Below are positions 1 to 6,486 of a stretch of DNA of 12,820 bases, in pieces. The notes under the pieces were generated by a model, which searched no databases, had not been told where the DNA came from, and saw nothing but the letters and a program-made list of their open reading frames with translations. This stretch comes from Anaerolinea thermophila (GTDB lineage Bacteria; Chloroflexota; Anaerolineae; Anaerolineales; Villigracilaceae): positions 1,256 to 14,075 of the forward strand of contig DZBA01000026.1 in assembly GCA_022729775.1 (NCBI GenBank), written 5' to 3'. The translations under genes and the position numbers were made by a program. The first letter of the stretch is position 1. Each line of letters opens with the position of its first letter.

Positions 1-723
1 TCATTCGATGTGATGTTTGATGCGGTGGCGTCGGGCAGTTGCGATGCGGCGCTTGCGCCCATCGAAAATTCACTGGCGGGCAGCATCCATCAAAATTATG
101 ATTTGCTGTTGCGTCACAACCTGCACATCGTGGGCGAATATTTTCTGCGCGTGCAGCACTGTTTGATTTCCATGCCCGACGCGAAGATGGAAGACATCAA
201 GAAGGCGATCAGTCATCCGCAGGCGTTGGGTCAGTGCGCGGGATATTTGCGCGCGCGCGGAATCAAACCGGAGCAGGTCTACGATACCGCGGGCAGCGTC
301 AAGATGTTGAAAGAATCCGGCGCGTTGGATGTCGCCGCGATTGCGTCGCGCCGCGCGGCTGATATCTATGGGATGAAAATTTTGCAGGAGGGCATCGAAG
401 ACAACCCTGAAAATTACACGCGCTTTTTAGCGATTCAACAGGAAGCGAAAATTCCCGAAGTCGAAGCGAAGACTTCGCTGGTGTTTACGTTGAAGAACCA
501 GCCCGGCGCGTTGTTCAAGGCATTGAGCGTGTTCGCGCTGCGCGACCTCGATCTGACCAAGATTGAATCGCGTCCGCTGCAAGGTAAGCCCTGGGAATAT
601 TTGTTTTATATTGATTTCCTTGGCTCGATACACGATGAAACAGCCAAGCGCGCGCTGGATCATTTGAGCGAATATGCGTTGACTTTGCGCGTGCTGGGAT
701 CGTATCCAAAGTTCAAATCGTAA
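1..723 (+). CDS. pheA: Prephenate dehydratase, 3' part (5' end cut by window)
   Basis: This enzyme decarboxylates and dehydrates prephenate to phenylpyruvate, the committed step of phenylalanine synthesis, in the cytoplasm. The reading frame is open from base 1, so the ATG at 10 is internal. About 240 residues are visible against a usual length near 280, so only the N-terminal GxxGtfs region is missing. Visible family marks are PIENSLAGSIHQNYDLL (IENS at 61-72), SHPQALGQC, and ENYTRF (418-426), whose Thr-Arg-Phe is the catalytic/substrate motif. From about residue 159 (base 475) a C-terminal ACT domain follows, with GALFKAL and the ESRP motif (565-576) that in this family forms the phenylalanine feedback site. 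The protein is therefore expected to be allosterically inhibited by Phe. No chorismate mutase domain is seen in the visible part. The gene ends at TAA 721-723 and looks unrelated to the signalling genes downstream. Confidence 0.95.
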   Translation, partial: SFDVMFDAVASGSCDAALAPIENSLAGSIHQNYDLLLRHNLHIVGEYFLRVQHCLISMPDAKMEDIKKAISHPQALGQCAGYLRARGIKPEQVYDTAGSVKMLKESGALDVAAIASRRAADIYGMKILQEGIEDNPENYTRFLAIQQEAKIPEVEAKTSLVFTLKNQPGALFKALSVFALRDLDLTKIESRPLQGKPWEYLFYIDFLGSIHDETAKRALDHLSEYALTLRVLGSYPKFKS

Positions 724-729
724 AACTAC

Positions 730-763
730 TTGGGCGCGTTTCATTTGCCCAAACTATTTTTAT
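730..763 (+). terminator. Weak intrinsic terminator after pheA
   Basis: An inverted repeat TTGGGC (730-735) / GCCCAA (747-752) encloses an 11-base loop. It is followed by ACTATTTTTAT, which has a five-T run. The hairpin starts 6 bases after the pheA stop and lies before the next promoter, as expected for a terminator. The stem is only 6 bp and the T-run begins 5 bases after it, so termination may be partial. Confidence 0.5.
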
Positions 764-775
764 CAAAAGTGTTAA

Positions 776-804
776 TTGACGCATTATCCGCTTCCATGTA
801 TAAT
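776..804 (+). promoter_or_regulatory. Sigma70/SigA-type promoter for the DUF4388-GTPase operon
   Basis: A -35 box TTGACG (776-781) and a perfect -10 box TATAAT (799-804) are separated by the ideal 17 bp. Transcription would start near 811, giving a leader of about 40 bases before the ATG at 851. A purine-rich ribosome-binding site, AAGGA, lies at 841-845. This is the clearest housekeeping-type promoter in the window. No operator-like palindrome overlaps it. Confidence 0.85.
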
Positions 805-850
805 TTTCAAACCCTAGTCTTTTATTACAAGACTACATAAAAGGATATTT

Positions 851-1657
851 ATGGCGCTGCGTGGAAATTTACGTGATTTTACAGTCACACAACTGCTTAA
901 CTTGATTAACCTTGCCGGTAAAACCGGCACTCTGGTATTGGATGGCGTATCAGAGCAGGCGCAGATTTCATTTCGAGATGGCAAGCTAGCCTACGCCCGC
1001 GTTGGCAAGGAAGATGGCAGCCTCGCGTTGGTTTTGCATAAGGCAAATAAAATCAATGCCAATCAATACCGCGCCATTGCAGACCGCGCCGGTCAAATGA
1101 CCGACAAGGAACTTGGCTTGCTGCTCATCAATGCAGGATACGTCACGCAAGAGGACATCCTCACGAATTTGCAGGGGTACTTCACCGAGTTGGTGCGTAA
1201 ATTATTTACATGGGTGGAAGGCTTCTTCCGTTTTGAAAATGAAATTCTCCCGCCTGATGACCGCATCAACGTGCGCCTCGACCTTGAGAACATCATCATC
1301 GAAGGATCGCGTCAGCTGCGTGAGTTGGAGCAATTGCAGGATGAAATTCCCAGCCTCGATATGGCGCTCAAATTTACAGACCGCCCGCTGACCAATGTCA
1401 ACCTAAGCGTGGACGAATGGAAGGTGGTTAAGTTTGTTGACCCGAAAAACACCATGCGCCAGATCGCCAAGACCAATGGGTTGAGCGACATCGAAGTCCG
1501 CAGAATTGTGTATGGACTTTTGCAAGCCGGTTTGGTGGAATTGACGCGCCCGGCTGGCGTGCCGACCCCGCCAAATCCCAAGCAATTCCCGACGCAAGAC
1601 AAGGAAGAGCAAAAGACATTGATTAATAAGTTAATTGGTCGCATTCGCACCATGTAA
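851..1657 (+). CDS. DUF4388 (PATAN-type) domain protein, putative effector/adaptor of the adjacent GTPase
   Basis: A soluble 268-residue protein with no signal peptide or membrane helix. Residues 1-60 carry the DUF4388/PATAN signature (MALRGNLRDFTVTQLLNLI, then a GKTGTLVL strand and SFRDGKLAYARVG). Around residues 81-105 a segment with TDKELGLLLINAGYVTQEDI resembles the small helical GspE-N-like module often found in DUF4388 proteins. Residues about 188-232 (DEWKVVKFVDPKNTMRQIA to VYGLLQAGLVEL) look like a winged-helix domain. The start is supported by AAGGA 5 bases upstream and by the promoter. PATAN domains are known from bacterial signalling proteins such as PatA-type response regulators, where they act in protein-protein contact. 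A small GTPase gene follows after 27 bases, so I infer that the two proteins form one signalling module. The function itself is unknown. Confidence 0.85.
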   Translation: MALRGNLRDFTVTQLLNLINLAGKTGTLVLDGVSEQAQISFRDGKLAYARVGKEDGSLALVLHKANKINANQYRAIADRAGQMTDKELGLLLINAGYVTQEDILTNLQGYFTELVRKLFTWVEGFFRFENEILPPDDRINVRLDLENIIIEGSRQLRELEQLQDEIPSLDMALKFTDRPLTNVNLSVDEWKVVKFVDPKNTMRQIAKTNGLSDIEVRRIVYGLLQAGLVELTRPAGVPTPPNPKQFPTQDKEEQKTLINKLIGRIRTM

Positions 1658-1684
1658 TCATCTGGGTTTATAAGGATTGTAATT

Positions 1685-2218
1685 ATGCAAACTGTCAAAA
1701 TGGTAGTCACAGGTCCGTTCAGCGCTGGCAAGACGCAGTTCATTCAATCCGTCAGCGAGATTGACGTGGTCGCCACGGAACGTAAAATATCAACCGATGA
1801 AGAAAAGTCTGTCAAATCCGCGACAACAGTGGCGATGGATTTTGGGCGTATTACGGTGGATAACGACCTCGTTCTGTACCTGTTCGGCACGCCCGGACAA
1901 AAACGATTCGATTTCATGTGGGAGATTCTCTCTGAGGGCATGTTGGGCTTCATTGTGATGGTGGATAGCACCCGCCCGGAAACTTTCCGCGAAGCGCGTT
2001 CTATTTTGGAAACCTTCCGCGCTTATGCGCCTACTCCCTTTGTAGTTGCTGCGAACAAACAGGATGTAGAAGACGCCTGGGACTTGGACGACATCCGTCA
2101 CGCATTGCGGCTTGATAGCAATACAAAACTTCTTCCGTGCGTAGCGACAAATCGTGATACAGTTAAGGCGGTTCTTCTTGAATTGCTATACAGCATCATT
2201 CAGGAAATGGAATCCTAA
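1685..2218 (+). CDS. Small Ras-like GTPase of the MglA/CvnD type
   Basis: A 177-residue single-domain GTPase, cytoplasmic or peripherally membrane-associated. G1/P-loop is GPFSAGKT (residues 10-17). The switch I/G2 threonine probably lies in KSATTVAMDFG (44-54). G3 is the variant LFGTPGQKRFDFMW (66-79) instead of Ras DTAGQ. G4 is NKQD (124-127) and G5 is probably CVATN (152-156). The MDFGRIT...LYLFGTPGQ.RF.FMW pattern matches the CvnD GTPases of actinobacterial conservons and related MglA-like proteins, which switch polarity or signalling complexes between GTP and GDP states. The usual Roadblock partner (MglB/CvnB) is absent here; a DUF4388 protein lies upstream instead. AAGGA at 1672-1676, 8 bases before the ATG, supports the start. 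There is no C-terminal prenylation-like cysteine. Confidence 0.92.
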   Translation: MQTVKMVVTGPFSAGKTQFIQSVSEIDVVATERKISTDEEKSVKSATTVAMDFGRITVDNDLVLYLFGTPGQKRFDFMWEILSEGMLGFIVMVDSTRPETFREARSILETFRAYAPTPFVVAANKQDVEDAWDLDDIRHALRLDSNTKLLPCVATNRDTVKAVLLELLYSIIQEMES

Positions 2219-2248
2219 TTTATATCAGGAACGGATGAATCGTGCGCT

Positions 2249-3040
2249 GTGTCCTCTATCACAACTAATCAAGGCATTGTCCATTATGAGGTGTACGGGC
2301 GCGGACGCCCTGTAATTCTTTTGCATGGGTGGCTCGGCTCTTGGGGGCTGTGGCAGGAGACGATGGCGTATCTGGGCGCGTTTTATCGCACCTATGCAAT
2401 GGATTTCTGGGGTTTTGGCGAATCAGGAAAAAAACGCGAAACATACGCGGTTTCTGATTTTGTTGATTTGGTGTACCAGTTCACGGAACAACTAGGCATT
2501 GTTAACGCGCCGCTGGTGGGACATAGCATGGGCGGCACGGTCAGTCTTTCGGTTGCCATTCGATACCCGGAGTGTGTCAGTAAAGTTGTGGTGGTGGGTT
2601 CTCCAATTGTGGGGTCATCGCTCGCGCCGCTGCTTAAACTTGCTGGATATCGCCCGGTTGCATTTTTCCTTTTCAACATGATGGGACCGTTCCGTATGTT
2701 TATGAAATATTACTACTCGCGTGTGATCTGTCATGACCCGCGCTTCCCCGCCATGATGGACCGCGACCTTTCCAGCACAACACTCGCATCTTTCCTGCTT
2801 TCCATCGCCTCACTGCGCCGCACAGATTTAACGCCCTTTCTCCCGCAAATCAAAGTGCCAGCCATGGGCATTTATGGCGATAAGGATGTGGTTGTGCATC
2901 CCATGCAATGGCAGCCGATGTTACATGGAATTCCCCATGCCACCATCGAGCGCTTTCCGAACGCTGGTCATTTCCCCATGTTGGAAGAGCCAACCGCGTT
3001 CATTCAAAAGTTAAAGACATTTCTCGACCAGCCCGTTTAG
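2249..3040 (+). CDS. Alpha/beta-hydrolase fold protein
   Basis: A 263-residue hydrolase with the complete alpha/beta-fold signature. It has an oxyanion-loop HGWLGSWG (residues 26-33), a strand-end DFWGFGESG (52-60), a nucleophile elbow GHSMGG with Ser93, an acid in GDKDVVV (Asp213) and a histidine in NAGHFPMLEEP (His241). The intact Ser-Asp-His triad predicts an active esterase or lipase-like enzyme; the substrate cannot be read from sequence. A cap region at about 120-190 is hydrophobic (AFFLFNMMGPFRMFM), suggesting a greasy substrate or membrane contact. The start is GTG. The frame upstream back to the previous stop holds no ATG, and the ATG at 2235 is in another frame and meets a stop. The ribosome site is poor (GGAT at 2233-2236, 12 bases away). 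It follows the GTPase by 30 bases with no promoter, so it is probably co-transcribed. Confidence 0.88.
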   Translation: MSSITTNQGIVHYEVYGRGRPVILLHGWLGSWGLWQETMAYLGAFYRTYAMDFWGFGESGKKRETYAVSDFVDLVYQFTEQLGIVNAPLVGHSMGGTVSLSVAIRYPECVSKVVVVGSPIVGSSLAPLLKLAGYRPVAFFLFNMMGPFRMFMKYYYSRVICHDPRFPAMMDRDLSSTTLASFLLSIASLRRTDLTPFLPQIKVPAMGIYGDKDVVVHPMQWQPMLHGIPHATIERFPNAGHFPMLEEPTAFIQKLKTFLDQPV

Positions 3041-3068
3041 GTTGGCGCTTAATATTATGTTTTTTGAT

Positions 3069-3107
3069 GTAAATCCGCCCACGCCCACGCAGGCGGATTA
3101 CAGTTTT
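3069..3107 (+). terminator. Hairpin ending the GTPase-hydrolase operon, or a REP-like palindrome
   Basis: AATCCGCC (3072-3079) pairs perfectly with GGCGGATT (3092-3099) around a 12-base C/A-rich loop containing a doubled CCACGC. With one bulged A, the stem extends by about 3 more pairs. The sequence after it is ACAGTTTTAA, with only four T, so it is an imperfect rho-independent terminator. Its position between two operons fits that role. The symmetrical GGCGGATT arms could also belong to a dispersed intergenic palindrome family. Confidence 0.5.
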
Positions 3108-3139
3108 AACAGACATACGCGATATTCCCTACTTTGATT

Positions 3140-3145
3140 TATAAT
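3140..3145 (+). promoter_or_regulatory. -10 box (TATAAT) of the beta-helix/AAR operon, placed for a leaderless transcript
   Basis: A perfect TATAAT ends 7 bases before the ATG at 3153, so transcription would begin at or within a base of the start codon. The matching -35 position (about 3117-3122, ACGCGA) does not resemble TTGACA, so an activator or another sigma factor may assist. No Shine-Dalgarno sequence precedes the ATG, in agreement with leaderless translation. Confidence 0.55.
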
Positions 3146-3152
3146 TGACAAT

Positions 3153-4436
3153 ATGTTAAAAGTCATCCTGCATGCCGACAATAAAATCATGCCTTTTTGC
3201 GAGCCAGCGCGCGAGTTGCAGATTCAAAACAGACCCCTCTGGTTGAATCAGCGTGAGTTACTTGCGCCATACACAACCCGTGAAGTGGAGCTAAAAAAGA
3301 ATGACCGCTTGCAGCCGGTGCGCGAAGAGACCATTGTTTATCGCGATAATCTCTTTTTTAATAAGAACTATATAGATGAATTTGTCAGGCTGGCAGTGAA
3401 GGGGAGACGCCCGGTGCGAGCCGCGTTTCATTCAAATGACCCCGCGTTTCGTGAACATGCCTTTCCACTTTCGACATCCTACACCCCGGCGGGAAGTTTA
3501 TACCTTGCCGACCTTTGGTATTACCCCAACGGACCCGAAGCAGGCGTCGAGCCGTTGGTTGTGGATTTGCAAACGCGGGAAATCGGCTACTATCACGTGC
3601 CGACGTATATGTCCGGCGATACAAGCGGCGGCGACTTGGTTTTTCAAGTGCCGCTGCGCGCATTGATTGCAATTGATACCTGGGTGCATATCTTTATTGC
3701 GGATACCGTCTTTGGTCAATTTGCGCACGGCGCGCGTTTTGAAAAACGGTTGAACGAAGACCTGCTATTCAAACTCAAAATCATCGGCAAGGCAATCTAT
3801 GAAGGCAGGCAGGTGCTTGAGTGTTCCGAGCTTGTCAAAGTAGGCAAGAATTGCGTGATTGACCCCAGCGCGACAATTCACGGACCGACATTCATTGGCG
3901 ATAATGTTACTGTCAATGCTGGCGCAGTCATCGAAAATTGCATCATTGGAAATAACGTAAATATTTCTCAAGACGTACAATTAATGCTTTCTGTTGTCGG
4001 CGATGGCGCATTTCTCCCCTTCCGCGCGGCTTTATTTATGACCACCATTATGAGCGGCGCAATGGTTGCGCAAAATACCTGCTTGCAAATGTGCGTCGTC
4101 GGTAAAAACACTTTCATCGGCGCAGGCTCCACCTGGACAGATTACAACCTAATTCCCATTGACATTCGCGCGCGCGATGGAAATGGAGACTTAAGCATTG
4201 CAAACCGCCCGGTGTTGGGCGGCTGTGTGGGGAATAACTGCCGTATCGGCTCCGGTATGATTGTCTACCCTGCGCGTACCATCGAGTCAGATGTCGTGCT
4301 GGCTGCCTCCAAAGATCGCCGCATTATTGACCGCGATGTTAAATTCGAAGACAGCGACCACCACAAATTCAAACGCGAAGCGGCTGATAAGCATAAAATT
4401 CTGTATCACGATACAGACCAAGGAGAGTCCTGGTAA
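3153..4436 (+). CDS. Left-handed beta-helix (hexapeptide repeat) protein with possible nucleotidyltransferase-like N-terminus
   Basis: A soluble 427-residue protein. Residues about 221-385 have the isoleucine/valine-rich hexapeptide rhythm of a left-handed beta-helix (VGKNCVIDPSATIHG, FIGDNVTVNAGAVIENCIIG, later VVGKNTFIGAG and GNNCRIGSGMIV), as in GlmU-type acyl- and nucleotidyltransferases. The helix is interrupted at about 284-310 by a hydrophobic loop (FLPFRAALFMTTIMSG). Residues 1-215 are less clear. The opening (MPFCEPARELQIQNRPLW) and VYRDNLFFNKNYIDEF faintly recall degenerate sugar-nucleotidyltransferases, but the glycine-rich nucleotide loop is not seen. It may transfer an acyl group or act as a scaffold; I do not know its substrate. 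It precedes the acyl-ACP-reductase-like gene by only 3 bases, which suggests a joint function. The start has no ribosome site but sits just after TATAAT. Confidence 0.8.
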   Translation: MLKVILHADNKIMPFCEPARELQIQNRPLWLNQRELLAPYTTREVELKKNDRLQPVREETIVYRDNLFFNKNYIDEFVRLAVKGRRPVRAAFHSNDPAFREHAFPLSTSYTPAGSLYLADLWYYPNGPEAGVEPLVVDLQTREIGYYHVPTYMSGDTSGGDLVFQVPLRALIAIDTWVHIFIADTVFGQFAHGARFEKRLNEDLLFKLKIIGKAIYEGRQVLECSELVKVGKNCVIDPSATIHGPTFIGDNVTVNAGAVIENCIIGNNVNISQDVQLMLSVVGDGAFLPFRAALFMTTIMSGAMVAQNTCLQMCVVGKNTFIGAGSTWTDYNLIPIDIRARDGNGDLSIANRPVLGGCVGNNCRIGSGMIVYPARTIESDVVLAASKDRRIIDRDVKFEDSDHHKFKREAADKHKILYHDTDQGESW

Positions 4437-4439
4437 AAA

Positions 4440-5546
4440 ATGGATAGTTTCGCGTTCATCATTCATCCCATTGACCCCAAGCGAGATGTCAGCCGTAAGT
4501 TCCCATTTTTAGGACGCATCCTGAATGAGCGACAGATAGATTTTTTTTCTACATTTTTCCCGCCTGTTTATATTTCAGAGATCGAAGGTATCCGCTCCGA
4601 CTCCACAGGCAAGGAAATTAAAGGATGGTTCATTGCCTGTCCTTACACCCCGCGCAGAATGATGGAGTTGCCTGAGCGCGTGGTCTATCGTAAAATTGTG
4701 CAAACTGGGCGCATGGCTGAAAAACTGGGCGCGCATATTCTTGGGCTTGGCGCTTTTACCTCGGTAGTTGGCGACGCCGGCGTTACCATCGCCAATGATT
4801 TACAAATCCCCGTCACCACTGGCGATTCGTACACTGTGGCGGTTGCTGTACAGGCAATAGAAGAAGCCGCGCGCGTGATGAGTATTGAAATGAAAGAGGC
4901 GACGGTGGCGGTCGTCGGCGCGACAGGCGCCATCGGGCGCGTCTGCGCTGAACTTCTGGCTGGTGAAGCCGCGCGAGTTTTTCTTGTGGCGCGGGATGAG
5001 AAAAAACTCGCGGCGCTGCGCGAAAAAATCGAAGCGAAAAATTCCCGCTGCCAGGTGCTCACCAGCACAAGCATGGATGTTTTGCGCGAGGCAAAGTTGA
5101 TTTTGACTGTTACCAGCGCGATCCATGATGTCATCCGCCCGGAATTTTTGCAGCCGGGCAGCGTAGTTTGCGATGTCGCGCGTCCTCGTGATGTTTCTGC
5201 AATGGTGGCGGCGGCAAGAGATGATATATTAGTAATTGACGGCGGCATGGTAGACGTGCCGGGCAATGTCAATTTTCATTTTGATTTTGGTTTTCCCGAA
5301 GGTAAAGTGTATGCCTGTATGGCTGAGACCATCGCGCTCACCCTGGAAGGACGCTTGGAAGATTACACCGTCGGCAAGGATATAACAATCGAACGCGTGC
5401 AGGAGATTACCGACATCGCGCAGCGACACGGTTTTCGAATGAGCGGTTTTCGTTCTTTTGAAAAAGAAGTCACACAAAAACAAATCGAAGCCGTTATACA
5501 TAATGCCCGTAAAAGGAAAAACAACGCGCTTGGAGGAGGCTCATAA
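4440..5546 (+). CDS. Long-chain acyl-ACP reductase (AAR)-like NAD(P)H oxidoreductase
   Basis: A 368-residue protein colinear with cyanobacterial AAR (about 340 residues), which reduces acyl-ACP or acyl-CoA to fatty aldehyde using NADPH. Shared blocks, judged from remembered AAR sequences, are STGKEIKGWFI, LGLGAFTSVVG (AAR: ALGGFTSII), VTTGDSYT (AAR: TTGNTHT), the Rossmann loop VAVVGATGAIG (G160xxG163xxG166), VIDGGMV, YACMAET with Cys293 matching the AAR thioester cysteine (FACFAE), and a C-terminal ITIERVQEITDIAQRHGF. The N-terminus (ILNERQIDFFSTFFPP) also follows the AAR plan. About 20 extra residues, rich in Lys/Arg/Asn, follow at the C-terminus. Automatic pipelines might call it shikimate dehydrogenase because of the Rossmann fold. 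AAGGAG at 4420-4425 is the ribosome site. The gene is 3 bases after the beta-helix gene and overlaps the next. Substrate and chain length are unproven. Confidence 0.85.
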   Translation: MDSFAFIIHPIDPKRDVSRKFPFLGRILNERQIDFFSTFFPPVYISEIEGIRSDSTGKEIKGWFIACPYTPRRMMELPERVVYRKIVQTGRMAEKLGAHILGLGAFTSVVGDAGVTIANDLQIPVTTGDSYTVAVAVQAIEEAARVMSIEMKEATVAVVGATGAIGRVCAELLAGEAARVFLVARDEKKLAALREKIEAKNSRCQVLTSTSMDVLREAKLILTVTSAIHDVIRPEFLQPGSVVCDVARPRDVSAMVAAARDDILVIDGGMVDVPGNVNFHFDFGFPEGKVYACMAETIALTLEGRLEDYTVGKDITIERVQEITDIAQRHGFRMSGFRSFEKEVTQKQIEAVIHNARKRKNNALGGGS

Positions 5547-6451
5547 TGGGTAATACCCGTCTGTTGGTTGTAGAAGATGATGTAGACATCGCCAATATGC
5601 TCAAGATTTACTTCACGGGATTGCAGTTTGACGTGGATGTAGCAAATCGTGGGCGTGATGCTTTGGAAAAAACAAAGCATGTCATCCCGCACTTGATTGT
5701 GTTGGATATTATGCTGCCGGATATTGACGGCTACGAGGTGTGTCGCAATTTGCGCACCACCACGCGCACCAGTCACATCCCGGTGATTTTTCTGACGCAG
5801 AAAGATGAACGCAGCGATAAACTGCAAGGGCTTGAATTGGGCGCCGATGATTACATCACCAAGCCCTTTGACATCGAAGAGTTGAAGCTGCGCGTACAGG
5901 GCGCCATCCGTCGCTCCGAACGCGAAAGCCTGACCGACCCGCGCTCTGGGCTGCCTGCGGGACGATTGATCGAAGAACAGCTGCGCCGCATCATCCGCGA
6001 GGAAAAATGGGCGCTGCTCGATGTCCGCATTAATAACTTCGAGCCGTTCAAGGATGTGTATGGTTTTGTCGCGGGGGATGATGTCGTCCGCTTTGCGGCG
6101 ATGGTCATTGGCGAAGTGGTGGATGAACTTGGCACGACCAGCGATTTCATCGGTCATGCCGGCGGCGATAACTTCATCATTATCACCACGTATGAAGCCG
6201 CGACTCCCATCCGCCTGAAATTGAAAGAACGCTTTGCCACTGAGGTGCAGAGTCACTATAACTTTATAGACCGGCAGCAGGGATTCATCCAGGCGCCCAC
6301 CGCCGATGGCGGCGTGGAAAAAGTCGGTTTTATGACCATTGCAGCGGGAATTGTTTCCCCAAGCATTAACTCATTTGCGGATATCCGTGAAATTACGGAA
6401 CTCGCCGCAGAAGCGCGCAGGCAAGATGCCGCTGCTGCTCCCGCCTCATAA
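5546..6451 (+). CDS. Response regulator: REC domain plus degenerate GGDEF domain
   Basis: A 301-residue cytoplasmic regulator. The REC domain (residues 4-122) is intact: acidic pair Asp11/Asp12, phospho-acceptor Asp54 (VLDIMLPD), Thr84 and Lys106 (YITKPFD). Residues about 128-290 have the GGDEF fold: a DPRSGLPAGRLIEEQL start, NNFEPFKDVYGFVAGDDVVRF and GHAGGDNFIII. The catalytic loop is GGDNF (206-210) instead of GGDEF, and the metal-binding pattern D-x-D-N-F-K is replaced by RINNFE. Diguanylate cyclase activity is therefore unlikely; the domain may bind nucleotide or proteins. There is no DNA-binding domain, so output is through contact rather than direct transcription control. Its ATG shares a base with the AAR-like stop (TAATG), implying translational coupling, and GGAGG at 5532-5536 precedes it. 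The likely phosphodonor is the large sensor downstream if that ends in a kinase. Confidence 0.93.
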   Translation: MGNTRLLVVEDDVDIANMLKIYFTGLQFDVDVANRGRDALEKTKHVIPHLIVLDIMLPDIDGYEVCRNLRTTTRTSHIPVIFLTQKDERSDKLQGLELGADDYITKPFDIEELKLRVQGAIRRSERESLTDPRSGLPAGRLIEEQLRRIIREEKWALLDVRINNFEPFKDVYGFVAGDDVVRFAAMVIGEVVDELGTTSDFIGHAGGDNFIIITTYEAATPIRLKLKERFATEVQSHYNFIDRQQGFIQAPTADGGVEKVGFMTIAAGIVSPSINSFADIREITELAAEARRQDAAAAPAS

Positions 6452-6486
6452 CCATCTCGGTACTTAATCTAAGGTAGAAGTTTTCC

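Noticed and set aside
914..928. Perfect hairpin GCCGGT-AAA-ACCGGC early in the DUF4388 gene.
   Set aside because: It lies in codons for AGKTGT within a conserved protein motif, has no T-tract, and is probably chance; a local attenuating role cannot be shown.
2235..2318. ATG at 2235 as an alternative start near the hydrolase.
   Set aside because: It is in another frame and stops after 27 codons; the hydrolase frame needs the GTG at 2249.
3145..3150. TTGACA as a possible -35 box just before the beta-helix gene.
   Set aside because: No -10 box is found about 17 bases downstream, and transcription would start within the coding region; the overlapping TATAAT is better placed.
5137..5159. Inverted repeat GCCCGG / CCGGGC inside the AAR-like gene.
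   Set aside because: It is internal to conserved coding sequence and GC-biased; six-base arms are expected by chance.
4685..5272. A 195-codon minus-strand frame opposite the AAR-like gene.
   Set aside because: Its Ser/Ala/Thr-rich low-complexity translation is a typical mirror of a GCG/CGC-rich coding strand, and it has no family match.
5363..6256. A 297-codon open frame on the minus strand, opposite the response regulator.
   Set aside because: It runs antisense to an unmistakable REC/GGDEF gene and the end of the AAR-like gene, has no recognisable domain, and its composition is explained by the codon bias of the + strand genes.
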